The position numbers and the translations under genes were made by a program. This document shows, in pieces, positions 6,599 to 6,645 of a stretch of 6,645 nt of DNA. Source of the DNA: Propionibacteriaceae bacterium (lineage in GTDB: Bacteria > Actinomycetota > Actinomycetes > Propionibacteriales > Propionibacteriaceae); the NCBI GenBank assembly GCA_003158895.1, contig PMLO01000214.1:1-6645 (forward strand). The letters run 5' to 3'. Positions within the stretch are counted from its first letter, which is position 1. Every line of letters starts with the position of its first letter. Under the pieces are notes generated by a model, which searched no databases, was not told the origin of the DNA, and worked only from the letters and a program-made list of their open reading frames with translations.

Positions 6599-6645
6599 GG
6601 TCAGCCTGACCATGCTAGCGAAGGCGGCTGGGCAACGGGTTCCCG

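Noticed and set aside
6615..6645. Tail end of an upstream minus-strand gene ending NPLPSRLR at a TAG (6617-6615)
   Set aside because: Only nine codons are visible, and a second frame is also open to a TGA at 6603-6601. The gene cannot be confirmed from this window, although an upstream operon gene is plausible.

Overview
This is a GC-rich window, roughly two-thirds G+C by eye. Codon third positions are strongly G/C-biased, GTG starts occur, and every gene lies on the minus strand, so transcription runs from right to left. The MetY-MetX pair next to an actinobacterial-style two-domain glycosyltransferase suggests an actinomycete, probably of the Micrococcales (Microbacteriaceae-like). That placement is inference. 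No mobile elements, RNA genes or CRISPR arrays were seen, and no stretch over 300 bases lacks a gene.

Right half (about 5108-6613): the first gene encodes a protein of about 490 residues with no intact catalytic motif. By eye it is colinear with the glycosyltransferase encoded just downstream, but it appears to lack the modules that bind the nucleotide sugar in both of that enzyme's domains. Middle (2613-5111): an 832-residue glycosyltransferase with an N-terminal GT2 (WbbL-like, GT-A) domain, a helical linker, a GT4-type (GT-B) domain and a basic tail. The two genes overlap by two bases (GTGA), so they are probably translated together. They look like the end of a cell-surface polysaccharide cluster that continues beyond the right edge.

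Left half: a small YCII-family protein (2271-2546), then metY (909-2192, O-acetylhomoserine sulfhydrylase) and the first 300 codons of metX (1-902, homoserine O-acetyltransferase, cut by the left edge). MetX acetylates homoserine and MetY replaces the acetate with sulfide, so the two make homocysteine for methionine synthesis. metX begins 6 bases after the metY stop codon and in the same reading frame.

The point most worth follow-up is the apparent pseudo-glycosyltransferase coupled to its intact paralogue. What remains of it corresponds to the acceptor-side half of each fold, while both donor-binding halves appear to be missing.
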